Positions 40,031 to 49,514 of a stretch of 64,000 bases of DNA are shown in pieces (positions within the stretch are counted from its first letter, which is position 1; each line of letters opens with the position of its first letter). The notes beneath the pieces are model-generated. The model had not been told where the DNA came from. It saw nothing but the letters and a program-made list of their open reading frames with translations, and did no database searches. Origin of the DNA: Sinorhizobium chiapasense. GTDB lineage: Bacteria; Pseudomonadota; Alphaproteobacteria; Rhizobiales; Rhizobiaceae. The stretch covers positions 1,178,001-1,242,000 of the forward strand of contig NZ_CP133152.1 in NCBI RefSeq assembly GCF_036488675.1. Reading direction: 5' to 3'. The position numbers were made by a program, and so were the translations under genes.

Positions 40031-40881
40031 CGATCGCGACCGACCTACCCGAGACCTATCGCCACAGCCGCGATGCGAAGACGGACGAACCGGCGCAAGC
40101 GCTCGCCCGGCGTAGACAGCTGCCGATCTCCTTGGTCTCGCTTCTGACGGTGGTCGGCCTCGTGCTGATTTGGGCGGTGGCCGCATCGGCCGAGCTCGTT
40201 TCACCGGTCTTTCTCCCCTCCCCGGCTGTCGTCGCCATTTCGCTTTGGAACCTCGTCATCGTCGGCTTCGTCGACTCGACCCTGCCGGAGCATGTGCTCG
40301 CAAGCCTCGGTCGCGTGCTCGGCGGGCTTGCCGTTTCCGTGCTGTTCGGCGTTCCCGCCGGGCTTGCGATCGGCACGAGCCGGATCGGCCGTGGCATTCT
40401 CGATCCGATCGTCGAGTTCCTGAGGCCGCTTCCGCCCCTGGCCTACCTGCCGCTGATCATCATCTGGTTCGGCATCGGCGAGGCCTCCAAGGTGGCCGTG
40501 ATCGCGCTCTCGATGCTGCCGTCGATCATCATCTCGACGGCGGCGGGCGTCCGCTCCGTGCCGAAGGACCACATCAACGCCGCGCGTGCCTTCGGCGCAA
40601 CGAAGCGCCAGGTGACGCTCCATGTCATCCTGCCTTCCGCGCTTCCCTCTATCCTGACCGGGATACGCATCGCTCTCGGCACCGGCTGGTCGACGCTCGT
40701 TGCCGCGGAACTCGTGGCCGCCACGCGAGGGCTCGGCTTCATGATCCAGTCGGCGGCGCAGTTCCTCGTGACCGACGTGGTGATCGCCGGCATCGCGGTG
40801 ATAGCGCTGATCGCCATACTCCTCGAATTTGCCGCTCGTGCCTTCGAACGATGGCTGGCGCCTTGGGCTTCAGCAAAATGA
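40027..40881 (+). CDS. tauC: Taurine ABC transporter permease
   Basis: A 284-residue inner-membrane permease with about six spans. The EAA-type loop contacting the ATPase is INAARAFGATKRQVTLHVILPSALP, and the family segment RPLPPLAYLPLIIIWFGIGE is present. It forms the translocation channel with TauB. Coupled to tauB by an ATGA overlap. Confidence 0.93.
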   Translation: MTIATDLPETYRHSRDAKTDEPAQALARRRQLPISLVSLLTVVGLVLIWAVAASAELVSPVFLPSPAVVAISLWNLVIVGFVDSTLPEHVLASLGRVLGGLAVSVLFGVPAGLAIGTSRIGRGILDPIVEFLRPLPPLAYLPLIIIWFGIGEASKVAVIALSMLPSIIISTAAGVRSVPKDHINAARAFGATKRQVTLHVILPSALPSILTGIRIALGTGWSTLVAAELVAATRGLGFMIQSAAQFLVTDVVIAGIAVIALIAILLEFAARAFERWLAPWASAK

Positions 40882-40950
40882 GCAAGTCGGCCGGAGCGAG
40901 AACGGCGCTCCGGCTCCACGTCTTCCCCCTTCCCGCATTTGAGTTCTCTG

Positions 40951-42204
40951 ATGCCTCGCCCTGACCTTGCCCCCCCGGATTTCGCGCGCAATATGAAGCT
41001 AATCGGCCATAGCGATATCGGCGGGCGCGGCGATGGTCTCCAGTTGATGGTCCATCGCGGCCATGCCTATGTCGCTCATCCCTGGTCGCAGGGCTACTCC
41101 ATTGTCGATGTTCGCGACCCATCGAACCCGAAGACGATCAACTACATCCAGGCGCCGGCCAATACCTGGAACATCCATCTTCAGACCCATGACGACCTGC
41201 TGCTCGTCATCAATGCGCTCGACCTCTTCGCCGACGTCGATACCTTCACCGGCGAAAAGGCCTACTATACCCGCTCGGTCGGCGACGCCGTCGCGGCGAA
41301 GAAGTATGACCGGGCCTGGACCGCCGGCATGACTGTCTATGACATTTCCATGCTGCACATGCCGCGAAAGATCGGCCAGCTCGATGTCGAGGGCGTCGGC
41401 TTCCATAGGCTCTGGTATGTCGGTGGCCGCTATGCCTATGCCTCCGCGCTCCTCGACGGCTTCAGCGACTATATCTTCGTCACCATTGACATGGAAGATC
41501 CGACAAAACCGCTCCTCGTCGGGCAGTGGTGGCTGCCGGGGATGAACCGCGCCGCCGGCGAACAACCGACGTGGGGAGACGGCAGGCGCTATGCGCTGCA
41601 CCACGCACTTGTCCACGGCAACACGGCCTATGCCTGCTGGCGCGATGGCGGCCTGACCCTGCTCGACATCACCGATCACGCCGCCCCGAAGCTCATCAAG
41701 CATCACAATTGGTGCCCGCCCTATGGAGGCGGCACCCACTCGCCGCTGCCCCTGCCCGGGCGCGATCTCCTGCTGGTGGCCGACGAAGCGGTCCTCGACA
41801 GCGAGGAGGACGGCCGCAAGCACGTCTGGGTCTTCGACATCCGCGTGCCCGAGAATCCGATCAGCATCTCGACCTTCCCAATTCCCAACGAGATCGACTA
41901 TGCGAAGAAGGGCGGCCATTTCGGACCCCATAACCTGCATGAGAACCGGCCCGGCTCCTTCGTCTCGGAAACGCTGGTCTTCGCCACCTGGCAGAATGCC
42001 GGCATCCGCGCCTTCGACATTTCCGATCCCTATCGTCCGGTCGAGACCGGCGCGCTCGTTCCCGCCGGGCCGACAGCGATGATCGACCGCCGCCCCGGCC
42101 GACCGAAAGTCATTCAGTCGGCGGATGTCTTCGTCGACACCAATGGCCTGATCTACGCCACTGACTACAATGCCGGGCTTGAGATCATCGAATATGGCGG
42201 TTGA
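40951..42204 (+). CDS. LVIVD-repeat (beta-propeller-like) protein
   Basis: About 417 residues with repeated motifs of the LVIVD/YVTN kind (YSIVDVRDPSNPK, MTVYDISMLHMPRK, GGLTLLDITDHAAPK, VWVFDIRVPENPI, IRAFDISDPYRPV), which point to a beta-propeller. There is no signal peptide, so it is probably cytosolic. It sits 70 bases after tauC on the same strand and recurs next to sulfonate genes in related bacteria as I recall, but its function is unknown. A TTG start at 40939 is possible; the ATG at 40951 is preferred, though neither has a good ribosome site. Confidence 0.82.
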   Translation: MPRPDLAPPDFARNMKLIGHSDIGGRGDGLQLMVHRGHAYVAHPWSQGYSIVDVRDPSNPKTINYIQAPANTWNIHLQTHDDLLLVINALDLFADVDTFTGEKAYYTRSVGDAVAAKKYDRAWTAGMTVYDISMLHMPRKIGQLDVEGVGFHRLWYVGGRYAYASALLDGFSDYIFVTIDMEDPTKPLLVGQWWLPGMNRAAGEQPTWGDGRRYALHHALVHGNTAYACWRDGGLTLLDITDHAAPKLIKHHNWCPPYGGGTHSPLPLPGRDLLLVADEAVLDSEEDGRKHVWVFDIRVPENPISISTFPIPNEIDYAKKGGHFGPHNLHENRPGSFVSETLVFATWQNAGIRAFDISDPYRPVETGALVPAGPTAMIDRRPGRPKVIQSADVFVDTNGLIYATDYNAGLEIIEYGG

Positions 42205-42272
42205 TAGCGGCTATGCGCAGACCGGACGCGGACGAAAATCCGCGCCGGCAAAGAAGAGGCGGCGCCTTAAGG

Positions 42273-43535
42273 TCAGATCGCGCCATGCCGCGGCGGCAGC
42301 GATCCGTTCAGGTAATAGTTGCCGATATGATGGTACTTCCACCGAACCGGATCGTGCAGCGAATGGGTGCGCGCATTGCGCCAGAAGCGGTCGAGGCCGT
42401 GGCTCTCGAGCGTCGAGCGCGCGCCGCCGAGTTCGATCAACTTCGTTGCGGCAAGCTGGGCGACTTCCGTTCCGAGTGCCTTGACCTCCGCGACGGCGAT
42501 CGATGCGGCCGCAACCGTATCTCCTGTCGGATTTTCCGTTGCCGTGTCGAGGAGCCGGCCGGCGCGGGCGAGTAGCGCGTCGGCCGCATGCACCCGGATC
42601 GAGACGTCGCCAACCGCATGGATCGTGTGCGGGTCCTCGTATCCGTACTCAATCGAGAGCTCGAAGAAAGGCCGGGCATGCGCCCGCACATAGGAGATCG
42701 TTTCCGCAAGGGCGCCGCGGGCGATCCCGACCTGCACTGCCGAGTGAATGATCTGTGCAAAGGGTCCCATCGGCGTCGGCCGCTCGAAAACGCCGTCGTG
42801 ATCGACGATCTGGAAGGGCGTTATCTCGACATCGTCGAAGGTGACTGTGCCGCTTCCGGTCGACCGCTGGCCGAACGAGCTCCAGTCGTCGACGAGATCA
42901 AGGCCTGGGGTTGCCCGATCGATGAAGACGAGATGCACCCGGTCGTGCTCGTCCTTTGCCACGGCGACGACGATGTGGGCAAAGAGCGAACCGGTTGAGT
43001 AGAATTTCTGGCCGTTGAGCAGCAGCTTTCCGTCTCGTTCGCGAAAACTCGTCTTGAAATCGACCGGCGTCTTCGTGCTGATCTCGGTGAATGCGTTGCC
43101 GAGGCGGTCTCCGTCGAGAATGCGCCCGAAGAGATGTGCCTTCTGCTCCTCGCTACCGGCAAGTCTTAGCGCCTCCACCATGTAATAGTGGTTCTGGGGG
43201 ATCTGTCCGATGCTCGAATCGGCGGCGGAAATGATCGCCGTGACCTCGGCGAGCGTGACGGAGGAAACGCCGGCGCCCCCATAGGCCTTCGGAACGGTGA
43301 TCGCCCAAAGACCCGATTGCGAGAAACGCTCGATCTCCGCGATCGGCAGACGCCGCTCCCGATCGCGCTCGGCGGCGCCGATCGCAAACTCGCGCGCGAG
43401 CTCGCGTGCGACGGCGATCGCCTCGCCGTCGTCCTTGATGCGGTGCGCCTCTACCCGGCGCGGCGGGATATGGGGCGCGGGGCGGCCGGCGACGAGTGCC
43501 GCCTCCCGGTGCAGTCTGCGGTCGTTGTGGCTCAT
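42273..43535 (-). CDS. sfnB: SfnB-family FMNH2-dependent sulfur oxidoreductase, copy 2
   Basis: A 420-residue member of the acyl-CoA dehydrogenase superfamily, in the SfnB/DszC branch that uses reduced flavin and O2 on sulfur compounds. Signatures are GLWAITVPKAYGGAGVSS, QNHYYMVEALRLAGSEEQ, NGQKFYSTGSLFA, DDWSSFGQRSTGSGTV and a C-terminal HSLHDPVRWKYHHIGNYYLN. No CoA-specific feature is evident. It lies 12 bases downstream of its paralogue, on the same strand, and runs convergent to the LVIVD gene. The substrate is unproven; dimethyl sulfone or aryl-sulfur compounds are candidates. Confidence 0.88.
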   Translation of the reverse strand: MSHNDRRLHREAALVAGRPAPHIPPRRVEAHRIKDDGEAIAVARELAREFAIGAAERDRERRLPIAEIERFSQSGLWAITVPKAYGGAGVSSVTLAEVTAIISAADSSIGQIPQNHYYMVEALRLAGSEEQKAHLFGRILDGDRLGNAFTEISTKTPVDFKTSFRERDGKLLLNGQKFYSTGSLFAHIVVAVAKDEHDRVHLVFIDRATPGLDLVDDWSSFGQRSTGSGTVTFDDVEITPFQIVDHDGVFERPTPMGPFAQIIHSAVQVGIARGALAETISYVRAHARPFFELSIEYGYEDPHTIHAVGDVSIRVHAADALLARAGRLLDTATENPTGDTVAAASIAVAEVKALGTEVAQLAATKLIELGGARSTLESHGLDRFWRNARTHSLHDPVRWKYHHIGNYYLNGSLPPRHGAI

Positions 43536-43547
43536 CGCTTCCCCGCC

Positions 43548-44822
43548 TCAATTCCAGGCGTGACGCGGCGGATGCACGCCGTTCAGGTAGTAGTTGCCGA
43601 CGTGATAAAACTTCCAGCGCACGGGATCGTGCAGCGTATGGACGCGCGCATTGCGCCAGTGCCGGTCGAGATTGTGCTCAGCGAGGGTCGAGCGCGTGCC
43701 GGCAAGCTCGAACAGCTTGTTGGTCGCGAGAATGGCGATTTCGGTTGTGAGCACCTTGGATTCCCCGGTCTTGATCGTCGCCTCGGAGACTGTCTCGAGC
43801 GTCGGGTTCGTTTTTGCCGCGTCGATGCTATGGCCGGCGATCTCGAGCAGCGCCTCCGCGGCGTGCAGTTTGATCTTCAGGTCGCCGACGGCCGCGATCG
43901 TGAACAGGTCCTCACCCGCCGTCTCCTTGCCGCTGTCGATCCAGGGACGGCTGTGGTTCTTGACGAATGCGATCGTGTCCTCGATGGCGCCGCGCGCAAT
44001 GCCAGCGTCGATCGCCGACTGGATGATCTGCGAAACCGGGCCGCCGACCGTCGGATGGTCGAAGGAGGTGACATGGAGCGCGCGGGCGCGTGGCACGCGG
44101 ACGTTTTCGATCTTTACCGAGCCCGAGGCGGTCGTGCGCTGGCCAAAGCTCGACCAGTTGTTGGTGACCGTCAGGCCGGGAGCGTCCCGATCGGCGAAGA
44201 CCAGGTAGCCCTGCCCGTTCTCGTCGACCCCCACGATCGGCACGACGTGGGCGAGCAATGCGCCGGTCGTGTAGAACTTCTCACCGTTGACGACCACGTC
44301 CTCGCCGTCGAAGACGACCTTGGTCTCGAAGGCCGCGACGTTCTTGCTCTTCAGTTCGGAAAAGGCATTGCCGTAGCGGATGCCCTGAAGTGCCCAGGAG
44401 AAGAACAGCTTTTTCTGTTCCTCGGTTCCGTCAAGGTCCACTGTTGCCACGATGGCGAGATGATTCTGAGTGATCTGGGCGATCGCCGGATCGGCGGCGG
44501 CGATCGTCGCGATCACCCGGGCGAGCGTTGCATAAGAGACCTCCGGACCACCAAAAGCCTTCGGGACGTTAATGCTCCAGAGGCCGCTCTCGGAATATTC
44601 ATCGAGCTCGGCAATCGGCAGCAGGCCCTCGCGGTCGCGGAGCGCCGCTCCGGCCTTGAATTTTTCCGCCAGCCTTAGCGCGATTTCGATGGCCTCGGCA
44701 TCGCTCTTGATGATGTGGGCCGGCTTCGCCGGTTTTGAACGTGGTGCCACCGGATCGGTCGAATTGACACGAGGGTGGACGGAATAGTCGATTTGCGCGT
44801 CGGGAAGAGTACCCATGTCCAT
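43548..44822 (-). CDS. sfnB: SfnB-family FMNH2-dependent sulfur oxidoreductase, copy 1
   Basis: A 424-residue paralogue of the next gene with the same ordered motifs: GLWSINVPKAFGGPEVSY, QNHLAIVATVDLDGTEEQ, NGEKFYTTGALLA, NNWSSFGQRTTASGSV and HTLHDPVRWKFYHVGNYYLN. It follows the DmoA-like gene by 17 bases, so the three form an operon. Having two diverged copies suggests two substrates or a heteromeric enzyme. Confidence 0.88.
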   Translation of the reverse strand: MDMGTLPDAQIDYSVHPRVNSTDPVAPRSKPAKPAHIIKSDAEAIEIALRLAEKFKAGAALRDREGLLPIAELDEYSESGLWSINVPKAFGGPEVSYATLARVIATIAAADPAIAQITQNHLAIVATVDLDGTEEQKKLFFSWALQGIRYGNAFSELKSKNVAAFETKVVFDGEDVVVNGEKFYTTGALLAHVVPIVGVDENGQGYLVFADRDAPGLTVTNNWSSFGQRTTASGSVKIENVRVPRARALHVTSFDHPTVGGPVSQIIQSAIDAGIARGAIEDTIAFVKNHSRPWIDSGKETAGEDLFTIAAVGDLKIKLHAAEALLEIAGHSIDAAKTNPTLETVSEATIKTGESKVLTTEIAILATNKLFELAGTRSTLAEHNLDRHWRNARVHTLHDPVRWKFYHVGNYYLNGVHPPRHAWN

Positions 44823-44839
44823 GCTCCCTAAAAAGAAGA

Positions 44840-46246
44840 TTAGCTGCCGGTGGCAAGCAGCGCTTCGCTGCGTTTGACGGCTTCGATGTCGCGGTAGCGG
44901 GCGCCGGGATGCGGCGCCTCGAGGCGGGGGCCGCGGCCGAAGAGTTTTTCACGCAGCGTGCCAGGACGGTATTCGCGCGGATAGACCCCGCGCTTCTGCA
45001 ATTCGGGGACGAGATGGCCGACAATGTCCTCGAAGGTTTCGGGCGTCACCGCGTAGGCTAGATTGAAGCCGTCGACGCCGGTCTCCTCGACCCACTGCTC
45101 GAGTTCGTCGGCGACTGTCGACGCAGAGCCGACAACGACCGGCCCCATGCCGCCGACTCCGCCCCATTTGGCGAGTTCCCGAATCGTCCAGCGCTTGTTG
45201 GGATCGCCTTCGGACAGGCTTTCGACTGCCGAGTGAATGGCGTTCGTCTCGACCTTGCGCACGAGATCATCCGGCTCGTAGCGCGAGAAATCGATGCCGG
45301 TCCAGCCGGACATGAAGACCAGCGAGCCGTCATAGGAGACATAGTCGAGATAGTCGCGGAACTTCGCCCGCGCCTTCTTGTCGGTCTCATCGACGATGAC
45401 CGTCAAGAGATTGTAGATCTTGAAGCTGTCGGGCGAACGGCCGGCCGCCGCAGCCCTCGCCCGGATGTCGGCGACATAGTTGCGCAGGATCGTCTTCGTC
45501 TGCGCCGCGACGAACACGCATTCAGCGTGTTCCGCCGCAAACTTCTTGCCGGGTCCCGAGGCGCCGGCCTGGTAGAGGACGGGGGTTCGCTGTGGTGAGG
45601 GCTCTGAGAGGTGATAGCCCGGCACCTCGAAATAGTTGCCGCGGTGGCCGATCTCGTGAACCTTTTCCGGATAGGTGAAGACGCGGGCTTTCCGGTCGCG
45701 GGCCACGGCACCATCCTCCCAGGAGCCTTCGAGAAGTTTGTAGATGACCTCTAGGTATTCGTGGGCGACGGCGTAGCGGTCGTCATGCTTGCGCAAGCCG
45801 CCCTGCCCGACATTCTTCGCGCCGCTTTCGAGATAGGAGGTGACGATGTTCCAGCCAACCCGCCCCTTCGTATGGTGATCGGCCGTCGAGAGGCGTCTCG
45901 CGAATGTGTAGGGATGCTCGAAGGAAATCGAGGCGGTGATGCCGATGCCGAGATGCTCGGTCGCCAGCGCGATCGGCGCAGCGAGCTGCAGCGGGTCGTT
46001 GACCGGAATCTGTGCCGCCTGGTGGATGGCATGATAGTTGTTGCCCTTGTAGACGTCGTAATAGCCGATCACGTCAGCGATGAAGATGCCGTCGAAGACG
46101 CCGCGCTCGAGCGTTCGGGCGAGATCCTGCCAATAGTCAAGATCCTTGTATTTGTAGGATCTATCGCGCGGATGCGCCCATAGTCCGGGTGACTGATGGC
46201 CAACGCAGTTCATGTCGAAGGCATTGAAGCGAATGGTCTTGCTCAT
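44840..46246 (-). CDS. LLM-class flavin-dependent monooxygenase (DmoA/NtaA/DszA-like)
   Basis: About 468 residues from the ATG at 46246, which has GGAG eight bases upstream (the frame opens earlier at 46321). Group signatures are FNAFDMNCVGHQSPGLWAHP, FDGIFIADVIGYYDVYKG, ASISFEHPYTFARRLSTADH, GRVGWNIVTSYLESGAKN, and VLYQAGASGPGKKFAAEHA. This subgroup includes dimethylsulfide monooxygenase and dibenzothiophene-sulfone monooxygenase. With SfnB-like partners it should oxidise small sulfides or sulfones using FMNH2. First gene of the operon with two SfnB genes. Confidence 0.88.
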   Translation of the reverse strand: MSKTIRFNAFDMNCVGHQSPGLWAHPRDRSYKYKDLDYWQDLARTLERGVFDGIFIADVIGYYDVYKGNNYHAIHQAAQIPVNDPLQLAAPIALATEHLGIGITASISFEHPYTFARRLSTADHHTKGRVGWNIVTSYLESGAKNVGQGGLRKHDDRYAVAHEYLEVIYKLLEGSWEDGAVARDRKARVFTYPEKVHEIGHRGNYFEVPGYHLSEPSPQRTPVLYQAGASGPGKKFAAEHAECVFVAAQTKTILRNYVADIRARAAAAGRSPDSFKIYNLLTVIVDETDKKARAKFRDYLDYVSYDGSLVFMSGWTGIDFSRYEPDDLVRKVETNAIHSAVESLSEGDPNKRWTIRELAKWGGVGGMGPVVVGSASTVADELEQWVEETGVDGFNLAYAVTPETFEDIVGHLVPELQKRGVYPREYRPGTLREKLFGRGPRLEAPHPGARYRDIEAVKRSEALLATGS

Positions 46247-46676
46247 CGGAAGGCTCCGTCCGGTTCGGCCGAGATGTCGTTCGGCTTCAGCATCGCAGGT
46301 CGGCAATGGTATTCCAGTCAATCTATCTTTTTAATGTACTAAATAGCGGAAGTTTTTTCTGCCGTTCGTCCTCTGTCGAGAACGCCGATTATGGCATCCG
46401 TCTCCCGCATCACGTGCGTGCAGGGACATGCGCCTTGGGGTAACCGGAACATGCCCTTGGGATGTCGCCGAGACGGGACCCCGGAACAACTCGCCCGCCA
46501 GTCGGCCAAATAATGGTTTGCCCCTCCCCGCCTTCGGGGGAGGAGCAAAGTCTGCCCGCGTGGCAACAGCGGGAGGAAGAATATTTCCCAGGCTCGCCTT
46601 ACTTTAATCCATTAAATCTATAGATAACATATTAACGTCTTATCCTGTTGTCGAACACGTATTCAGGGGACAGGCC
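46247..46676. promoter_or_regulatory. Divergent promoter region of the DmoA-like and second importer operons
   Basis: About 430 bases with AT-rich elements at 46314-46352 (upstream of the minus operon) and 46601-46637 (upstream of the plus operon). The first contains AATCTATC and TACTAAATAG, the second AAATCTATAGATAA. A 7-bp hairpin (46523-46529, 46537-46543) lies between them. The paired AT-rich elements suggest a shared regulator for both operons. Confidence 0.5.
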
Positions 46677-47717
46677 ATGACAGATGATACGCTGCAACAG
46701 AATGCATCCGGCAATGGAACATCGCGCCGCACGTTGCTCAAGACCGTCGGCATCGGGGGCGCGGCGGCGGCGATCGGCGCTGTCGCCGGGCGCACCACGA
46801 GCTACGCCATTGCCGGCAATCTTGTTCCGATCAAGCTGGAATGGACCGAAGTGGCGGCCTGCCACTCTCCGGTGGGCTTCGGTCTCGCCAAGGGCATCTA
46901 TGCCAAGCACGGCCTCGACGTTGAACTCTTCTATCAGGGCGCCAGCGGCCAGACGCTCATTCAGGCGCTCGCGACCCGCAAAGCCGAGGCCGGGCCGGGT
47001 CTTCTCTATGACTGGCTAAAGCCGATCGAGCAAGGCTTCGACGTGAAGCTCTTCGCCGGCTCGCACGGCGGCTGCCAGCGCGTTCTGGTCAAGCCCGATT
47101 CCGGCATCAAGACGCTCACCGACTTGAGGGGCAAAACGATTGGCACCTTCGACGTGATGTCGCCTTCGCGCGTCGCCTTTTCCGTAGCGCTGGCCAAAGC
47201 CGGCCTCGATCCGAACAACGATGTCACCTGGAAAGTCTTTCCCTTCGACCTCGTCGCTGAAGGTGTCCTGAAAGGCGAGGCCGACGCGGTCGCGCACATG
47301 GACCCCTGGGCCTATTCCTACGAGAAGAAGCACGGCTTCGTGAAGATCGCCGACACCCAGACCGGCACGTTTCAGGATCGCGTCTGCTGCGTGCTGGGCG
47401 TCAACGGCGACTACTACGAAGCCAACAAGGACGCGATCAAGCGGGTCGCCGCCGCCAATCTCGAGATCCATCAATATACCGCGAAGCACCCGGACGAGGT
47501 GGCGAAGTGGTATTTCGACACGCTGAAACCGGGATTGCCGCTCGATGACCTGACGGAAGTGCTCGCGTCCTTCACCTATCACGAGCATTGGTTCGGCAAG
47601 GACCTCGTGAAGGAGGTGCGTGTGGGTTACGAGGACCTGAAGCTCACCGGGGTCGCCGATGCATCGACCAATCCGGAGGAGATCGCCAACCGCATCACCA
47701 TCGACATCTTCGCGTGA
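46677..47717 (+). CDS. Sulfonate-type ABC transporter substrate-binding protein (Tat-exported)
   Basis: A 346-residue SsuA/NrtA-type binding protein. The N-terminus has a twin-arginine signal (TSRRTLLKTVGIGG plus a hydrophobic core). The binding fold shows GFGLAKGIYAKHGLDVELFY, ALATRKAEAGPGLLYDWLK and LRGKTIGTFDVMSPSRVAF. It should bind an alkane- or arylsulfonate or related ligand in the periplasm. Tat export suggests folding before export. First gene of the importer operon ending in metY. Confidence 0.9.
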   Translation: MTDDTLQQNASGNGTSRRTLLKTVGIGGAAAAIGAVAGRTTSYAIAGNLVPIKLEWTEVAACHSPVGFGLAKGIYAKHGLDVELFYQGASGQTLIQALATRKAEAGPGLLYDWLKPIEQGFDVKLFAGSHGGCQRVLVKPDSGIKTLTDLRGKTIGTFDVMSPSRVAFSVALAKAGLDPNNDVTWKVFPFDLVAEGVLKGEADAVAHMDPWAYSYEKKHGFVKIADTQTGTFQDRVCCVLGVNGDYYEANKDAIKRVAAANLEIHQYTAKHPDEVAKWYFDTLKPGLPLDDLTEVLASFTYHEHWFGKDLVKEVRVGYEDLKLTGVADASTNPEEIANRITIDIFA

Positions 47718-47724
47718 GGCTGCG

Positions 47725-48723
47725 ATGAGCGAGGTCGTTCAGACGGATTTCGGCGCGGTTTCCGCAGCAAGCGGGCTCCGGAACTCTGCCCTCTGGCGGG
47801 ATGGCCTGTTCGCCGCCGCCACGTGGGGCGCCGCCGCGGCGATCACCTGTGCCTTGCCGGATGTGATTTCCTGGGGCGCGACCAATCTGTTCGCCGTCGT
47901 GATCGGCCTCGGCGCTCTCCTCCTTCTAATTCTCTCCGTCACCGTTCCCTACCTCGGCAGGCGGGTAAGCACTCTGGTGCACTACGGCCCGTGGCTCATT
48001 GCCATCGGCCTGTGGTTCGCCGTCTGGGAACTCGTGACCGCCAAACTCGGCTGGCTGCCGAAGCCATTCTTTTCTCCGCCGCAGGGGCTGCTCCACGTCT
48101 ATGTCACCGATTGGGAACGGCTTCTCCTCTGCATCGCCTATACGGCACGTCTGTGGGGGCTCGGCTTCTTTTCCGGCGTCGCCATCGGTTTCGTTGCTGG
48201 CGTTGCTCTCGGCTGGTCCAAGCGCTTCGCCTACTGGGGCATGCCGATCCTGAAACTGATCGGTCCGGTGCCTGCCAGCGCCTGGATCCCCTGCACCTTC
48301 TTCATCTTCCCGAGTACGTTCCATGCCTCGATCTTCCTCGTGGCGCTCGCCTCGGGAATTCCGGTCGCGATCCTGACGGCGGCCGGGGTCGGCCAGGTCA
48401 ATCGCGCCTACTATGACGTCGCCCGCACGCTCGGCGCCGACAATCGCTACCTCGTCTTCAAGGTGGCGATCCCGGCTTCCCTGCCGAATGTTTTCGTCGG
48501 CCTGTTCATGGGTCTCTACTATTCCTTCGCCGTGCTCGTCGTCGCGGAAATGCTCGGCGCCAAGTTCGGTCTCGGCTGGTACCTCCAGTTCAACACCGCT
48601 TATTCGGCCTACGCAAATGTATACGCAGCGCTCGTCATCATCGCGCTGATCTGCGCCGGACTGGTGCGCCTGCTCTTCATCCTTCGCGAGCGGCTACTCG
48701 GCTGGCAGAAAGGCATCATCTGA
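47725..48723 (+). CDS. Sulfonate-type ABC transporter permease
   Basis: About 332 residues with an N-terminal extension carrying two or three extra hydrophobic segments before the usual six-span BPD_transp_1 core. The EAA-type loop reads YDVARTLGADNRYLVFKVAIPASLP. The ATG at 47725 lies eight bases after the binding-protein stop; its stop overlaps the ATPase start as TGATG. The extension may suit an unusual binding partner or substrate. Confidence 0.9.
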   Translation: MSEVVQTDFGAVSAASGLRNSALWRDGLFAAATWGAAAAITCALPDVISWGATNLFAVVIGLGALLLLILSVTVPYLGRRVSTLVHYGPWLIAIGLWFAVWELVTAKLGWLPKPFFSPPQGLLHVYVTDWERLLLCIAYTARLWGLGFFSGVAIGFVAGVALGWSKRFAYWGMPILKLIGPVPASAWIPCTFFIFPSTFHASIFLVALASGIPVAILTAAGVGQVNRAYYDVARTLGADNRYLVFKVAIPASLPNVFVGLFMGLYYSFAVLVVAEMLGAKFGLGWYLQFNTAYSAYANVYAALVIIALICAGLVRLLFILRERLLGWQKGII

Positions 48724-49514
48724 TGGCGGTCTCGATCCATCACAGTCCCGGTTGGGGCCGTAATCTCAGTCTGGCGATCGACGGCGTCAGCCATGGCTAC
48801 GATCTTGCCGATCGTCACCTCCAGGTGCTCGACAATGTCTCGATCACCCTCGAACCCGGCGAGTTCGTTGCGCTGCTCGGCCCCTCCGGCTGCGGCAAGT
48901 CTACCTTGCTGCGTCTGGCGGCGGGCCTGGAAAGCCCGAGTACCGGCACGCTCAAGGAAGACGGCAGGATCATCGACAAGCCGGACCCCGACCGCATCCT
49001 CGTCTTTCAGGAGGCGACCCTGTTTCCCTGGCTGACGGTCAGGAAGAACATCGCCGCCGGGCTCGACGCCAGGGGCGTCCTCAGAGAGCAATCGCATCGC
49101 GTCGACGAGATGTTGAAGCTCGTCAGGCTCGAGACCTTCGCGGATGCCTATCCCTACCAGCTTTCCGGCGGAATGGCGCAGCGCGTGGCGATCGCCCGGG
49201 CCCTGGTCAACGATCCGAAACTGCTGCTCCTCGACGAGCCGTTCGGCAAGCTCGATTCGCTGACGCGTCTCAGCATGCAGCAGGAATTGATCCAGCTCTG
49301 GCGTGCCGCCGGCTTCACCGCCCTTCTCGTTACCCATGATGTCGAAGAAGCGCTGCTCCTTGCCGATCGGGTCATCGTCTTTTCGGACCGGCCGGCGCGC
49401 ATTGTCGCAGAAGTGGCGGTCGACAAGCCACATCCGCGCCGGCGGGACGACGCCGATCTCGTCCGCCTGCGCCAGACGCTTCTGCAGCGCCTCGGAGTCG
49501 CCAATGACGTCTAA
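48723..49514 (+). CDS. Sulfonate-type ABC transporter ATP-binding protein
   Basis: A 263-residue ATPase similar to SsuB/TauB: Walker [11 protein letters not shown]-loop [13 protein letters not shown], signature [16 protein letters not shown], Walker [15 protein letters not shown]-loop [14 protein letters not shown]. It overlaps the permease stop by one base and the next small gene by 11 bases. Confidence 0.93.
   Translation: MAVSIHHSPGWGRNLSLAIDGVSHGYDLADRHLQVLDNVSITLEPGEFVALLGPSGCGKSTLLRLAAGLESPSTGTLKEDGRIIDKPDPDRILVFQEATLFPWLTVRKNIAAGLDARGVLREQSHRVDEMLKLVRLETFADAYPYQLSGGMAQRVAIARALVNDPKLLLLDEPFGKLDSLTRLSMQQELIQLWRAAGFTALLVTHDVEEALLLADRVIVFSDRPARIVAEVAVDKPHPRRRDDADLVRLRQTLLQRLGVANDV

Noticed and set aside
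43188..44678. A 496-codon plus-strand frame opposite the SfnB genes
   Set aside because: Antisense shadow spanning two genes; no domain visible.
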